Below are positions 5,910-7,772 of a stretch of DNA of 7,772 bases, piece after piece (within the stretch, counting starts at the first letter, position 1; each line of letters opens with the position of its first letter). Source of the stretch: an uncultured Lachnospiraceae bacterium (lineage in GTDB: Bacteria; Bacillota; Clostridia; Lachnospirales; Lachnospiraceae); NCBI GenBank assembly GCA_946630645.1, contig CAMOZD010000047.1, positions 1-7,772 on the forward strand. The letters are read 5' to 3'. A model generated the notes under the pieces. The model was not told the DNA's origin. It saw only the letters and a list, made by a program, of their open reading frames with translations, and made no database searches. The position numbers and the translations under genes were made by a program.

Positions 5910-6257
5910 CTATTTCACTAACTCTTTTACCTTAGCCTTCTTACCAACTCTGTCACGGAGGTAGAACAGTTTCGCTCTTCTTACCTTACCTCTGCGGACA
6001 ACGTCAATCTTTGTCACGATAGGGGAATGTACCGGCCAGGTCTTCTCAACGCCTACACCGTTGGAGAACTTTCTAACTGTAAATGTCTCTTTGGCTCCGC
6101 CGTTCTGTCTCTTGATTACTGTGCCCTCGAACACCTGGATTCTCTCACGTGCTCCCTCAACTACCTTGGAGGATACGCGGACTGTATCACCAACGTGGAA
6201 CTCTGTAATCTCCGGCTTCAGCTGTGCATTCTCAATGTTCTTAATAATATCGTTCAT
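5910..6257 (-). CDS. rplS: 50S ribosomal protein L19
   Basis: L19 is a 50S protein at the subunit interface that contributes to an inter-subunit bridge. The 115-residue product is the normal length. It shows the family's core: FHVGDTVRV at about 20-28, [14 protein letters not shown] [15 protein letters not shown] at 37-51, the [18 protein letters not shown] segment, and the basic tail [25 protein letters not shown]. The ATG at 6257 follows a near-perfect AGGAGGT (6263-6269) at 5 bases. An upstream in-frame start at 6311 would translate the leader and is rejected. Unlike rimM and trmD, which are tightly packed, rplS has its own promoter, a structured leader of about 100 bases and a terminator. 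It can therefore be made as a single-gene mRNA, as suits a protein needed in far higher amounts than its neighbours. Confidence 0.99.
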   Translation of the reverse strand: MNDIIKNIENAQLKPEITEFHVGDTVRVSSKVVEGARERIQVFEGTVIKRQNGGAKETFTVRKFSNGVGVEKTWPVHSPIVTKIDVVRRGKVRRAKLFYLRDRVGKKAKVKELVK

Positions 6258-6357
6258 GTGTGACCTCCTAAATATTCTCGGTGTTCTTAATACTAATAAC
6301 GGAACGATCATTCTGTCTTATCGTCCTGTAACAGAGGACCACCTTTTTTTCACAACT
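6258..6357 (-). promoter_or_regulatory. Structured 5' leader of rplS (candidate L19 autoregulatory leader)
   Basis: About 100 bases lie between the predicted transcription start (near 6357) and the rplS ATG. Visible pairings, as RNA, are GUCCU with AGGAC (6335-6339 and 6323-6327, 7-base loop), and GGACGAU with AUCGUUCC (6320-6326 and 6301-6308, one bulge, 11-base loop). A closing GGUG/CACC pair (6340-6343 and 6280-6283) is possible. The first two share 6323-6326, so they exclude each other. L19 leaders with autogenous control are a known RNA class in low-GC Gram-positives; position fits, but a match to that model was not tested. Confidence 0.5.
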
Positions 6358-6362
6358 ACAAA

Positions 6363-6391
6363 ATAATATCATACATTCGAATCGGGTGCAA
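6363..6391 (-). promoter_or_regulatory. Extended -10 promoter for rplS inside the trmD 3' end
   Basis: Minus-strand -35 box TTGCAC (6386-6391) and -10 box TATTAT (6363-6368) are separated by exactly 17 bases. The TG of an extended -10 (TGA then TATTAT) is provided by the trmD stop codon itself (6369-6371). Transcription should begin near 6356-6357. This explains how rplS can be expressed apart from rimM-trmD. Confidence 0.8.
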
Positions 6392-7109
6392 GTGTTTTTA
6401 AATATTTGATATCCTCTTTACTAAGCCGGGCCCGGTCCAGCAGGTCCGGTCTCCGCTCCTTTGTCCTCTTTAAGGACTGGTTGCGGCGCCAGCGGTCTAT
6501 GTTGGCATGGTGGCCGCTCAAGAGAACTTCCGGCACCGGTTTGCCGTGAAAGACGGCCGGCCGGGTATAGTGGGGATGCTCCAAAAGAGAGTCATGAAAG
6601 GATTCAAATTCCGCTGACTCCTCATTGCCGAGAACTCCCGGAACCAGTCTGGATACGGCGTCCATAATCACCATAGCCGCCAGCTCACCGCCACTTAAGA
6701 CATAATCCCCGATGGAGACATAATCCGTGACGATTTCTTCCAGAATCCGCTCGTCCACTCCTTCATAATGACCACAGAGGAATACCAGGTCCTCCTCCCG
6801 GGAATAGTCCTGGGCCATGGCCTGGTTGAACACCTTACCCTGGGGGGTGACGTAAATCACCCTGGGCTTCTTCTCCATGGTTCCTGCGACACTTTCCCAG
6901 GCCAGGTAGATGGGCTCAGCCTGCATGACCATGCCGGCACCGCCCCCGTAGGGATAATCGTCCACATGCTTATGCTTGTTAAAGGCAAAATCCCTGATAT
7001 TTACTGTCTCCAGACTGATCAGTCCCTGGTCCAGGGCCCGGCCTGTCACACTGGTGTGCATACCCTCTTCTATCATGCCGGGAAACAGTGTTAATACGTG
7101 AAAATTCAT
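6369..7109 (-). CDS. trmD: tRNA (guanine-N1)-methyltransferase TrmD
   Basis: TrmD methylates N1 of guanosine 37, next to the anticodon, in tRNAs for Leu, Pro and Arg, using S-adenosylmethionine, and so prevents +1 frameshifting. The 246-residue product is full length. It begins [12 protein letters not shown] and shows [13 protein letters not shown] (about 50-62), [12 protein letters not shown] (111-122), and the trefoil-knot loop [15 protein letters not shown] (132-146) that holds the cofactor. PGVLGNEES (157-165) and [10 protein letters not shown] follow, then the C-terminal [11 protein letters not shown] motif. The start at 7109 shares one base with the rimM stop (TGATG), with AAAGGG upstream in rimM, so the pair is translationally coupled. 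The longer in-frame extension to 7178 only overlaps rimM and is rejected. The 3' end doubles as the rplS promoter. Confidence 0.98.
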   Translation of the reverse strand: MNFHVLTLFPGMIEEGMHTSVTGRALDQGLISLETVNIRDFAFNKHKHVDDYPYGGGAGMVMQAEPIYLAWESVAGTMEKKPRVIYVTPQGKVFNQAMAQDYSREEDLVFLCGHYEGVDERILEEIVTDYVSIGDYVLSGGELAAMVIMDAVSRLVPGVLGNEESAEFESFHDSLLEHPHYTRPAVFHGKPVPEVLLSGHHANIDRWRRNQSLKRTKERRPDLLDRARLSKEDIKYLKTLAPDSNV

Positions 7110-7618
7110 CACTTTGTCAGCCCTTTCAGCAGGTGAACCAGGATGATCTTCTCCTCCATGTCCACATCCAGGATACAATCCTTGATGGCCGGCAGCAGAA
7201 TCCTTCCCCCATCCTGGGTCAGAACCTCATAAACATCATTGGCCCCGGTCTGAATGACATTTTCCAGGGTGCCGATGGTCACGCCGGAATCATCCACGAT
7301 GGTCAGGCCGACCAGGTCGGCAATAAAGTACTCATCTTCTTCTAATGGAACCGCATCCTCCCGGGTAACCATGAGGGGACAGCGCTTGAACTGCTCTACC
7401 ATATTGATATCGTTCATACCCTGGAATTTCAGGAATACAAACTGTTTAAAGAACCTGCAGCCCTCAACCTTCTTCTCAATCAGTTCTCCGTTTTTATCAA
7501 TAAGGACCTTGTCAAGATCCAGGAATCTGTTTTTGTCATCTGTCGTGGGAAATACCTTCACTTCGCCCTTCAAGCCGTGGGTTCCGGTGATGATTCCAAC
7601 CTGAAGTAAATCCTCCAT
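7109..7618 (-). CDS. rimM: 16S rRNA processing / 30S maturation factor RimM
   Basis: RimM helps mature the 30S subunit head by binding ribosomal protein S19. The 169-residue product has the normal two-domain layout. An N-terminal barrel opens with [19 protein letters not shown] (motif GTHGLKGE from residue 12) and continues with FPTTDD. From about residue 96 a C-terminal PRC-barrel domain follows ([10 protein letters not shown], then [12 protein letters not shown] near 142-153). The ATG at 7618 has GGAG 7 bases upstream (7626-7629) and gives MEDLLQVG. The frame continues upstream to the window edge, but the added sequence is arginine/lysine-rich, unlike RimM, and consists of inverted-repeat DNA. 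It overlaps trmD by one base at its stop. The usual upstream partners (rpsP and a KH-domain protein) are not visible here. Confidence 0.97.
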   Translation of the reverse strand: MEDLLQVGIITGTHGLKGEVKVFPTTDDKNRFLDLDKVLIDKNGELIEKKVEGCRFFKQFVFLKFQGMNDINMVEQFKRCPLMVTREDAVPLEEDEYFIADLVGLTIVDDSGVTIGTLENVIQTGANDVYEVLTQDGGRILLPAIKDCILDVDMEEKIILVHLLKGLTK

Positions 7619-7665
7619 ATGTAAACTCCACTCTTTCTTAAAGAAGTTCTTCGGTCTATATAGTT

Positions 7666-7715
7666 TACGCCGCCCAGAAGCTGGCTTTTTATGTACCTGT
7701 TCTCTGCGCGGCGTA
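7666..7715 (-). promoter_or_regulatory. Long imperfect hairpin in the rimM leader
   Basis: TACGCCGC (7708-7715 read on the minus strand) pairs perfectly with GCGGCGTA (7666-7673). After one C-C mismatch (7674/7707) four further pairs follow (7675-7678 with 7703-7706), giving 12 of 13 positions paired around a loop of about 24 bases. The hairpin ends 37 bases before the GGAG of rimM. It lacks a T run on the minus strand, so it is not a rimM-direction terminator. It may be a leader structure or a relic of a small mobile repeat. The rest of 7619-7772 shows no recognisable gene. Confidence 0.45.
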
Positions 7716-7735
7716 TAAATCATATTCTTATCTTG

Positions 7736-7765
7736 ATAAAAAGCCCGTCGGACAATGGCCTGGAT
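7736..7765 (-). terminator. Possible 3' arm of a terminator at the window edge
   Basis: On the minus strand CCAGGCCATTGTCCGACGGGC runs into TTTTTATC. A GC-rich arm ending in a T run is what the second half of an intrinsic terminator looks like, and the partner arm would lie beyond the window. Within the window only small stems (GTCC/GGGC, GCCTG/CAGGC) can form. If real, it would separate rimM-trmD from the genes upstream. Confidence 0.3.
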
Positions 7766-7772
7766 CAGGCGA

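Noticed and set aside
7674..7690. Plus-strand terminator (CCAG-AAG-CTGG followed by TTTTT)
   Set aside because: The stem is only 4 bp and no plus-strand gene exists for it to terminate; the bases are better explained as part of the larger hairpin.

Overview
The window is a dense block of housekeeping genes, all on the minus strand, so transcription runs from high to low coordinates. The order is (upstream, outside) - rimM - trmD - rplS - lepB copy A - rbgA - lepB copy B - rnhB - yraN - radical SAM/DUF512 protein - der. Gene content, protein sequences, strong AGGAGG-type ribosome binding sites and AT-rich sigma-A-like promoters in a roughly 50% GC background suggest a Clostridia bacterium, most likely Lachnospiraceae. 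That assignment is inferred from synteny and sequence feel, not from a search. No plus-strand gene, mobile element, tRNA, rRNA or CRISPR array was found.

Region by region, in direction of transcription. 7772-7619 is a non-coding, structured leader before rimM, possibly opening with the tail of a terminator. 7618-6369 holds rimM and trmD, coupled by a one-base stop/start overlap. 6391-5863 looks like a self-contained rplS (L19) unit: an extended -10 promoter that uses the trmD stop codon, a folded leader, the gene, then a strong intrinsic terminator. 5834-2330 holds two different type I signal peptidases flanking the ribosome-assembly GTPase rbgA, then RNase HII and the UPF0102 nuclease-like protein. 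2165-819 encodes a PDZ/radical SAM/DUF512 protein of unknown function. A near-consensus promoter at its 3' end drives der, which starts at 768 and runs off the window at about 58% of its usual length.

The genes serve ribosome maturation and translation fidelity (RimM, TrmD, L19, RbgA, Der), protein export (two LepB) and nucleic-acid maintenance (RNase HII, YraN). No novel defence or biosynthetic system is visible. The unusual content lies between genes. Two spacers (5298-5096 and 2329-2166) carry degenerate tandem repeats of about 38 and 33 bases. Each repeat can fold into a small hairpin, and in both arrays the first copy has the upstream gene's TGA stop codon in its loop. Palindromes next to the rnhB and rbgA ribosome binding sites, and mutually exclusive helices in the rplS leader, are further candidates for RNA-level control.
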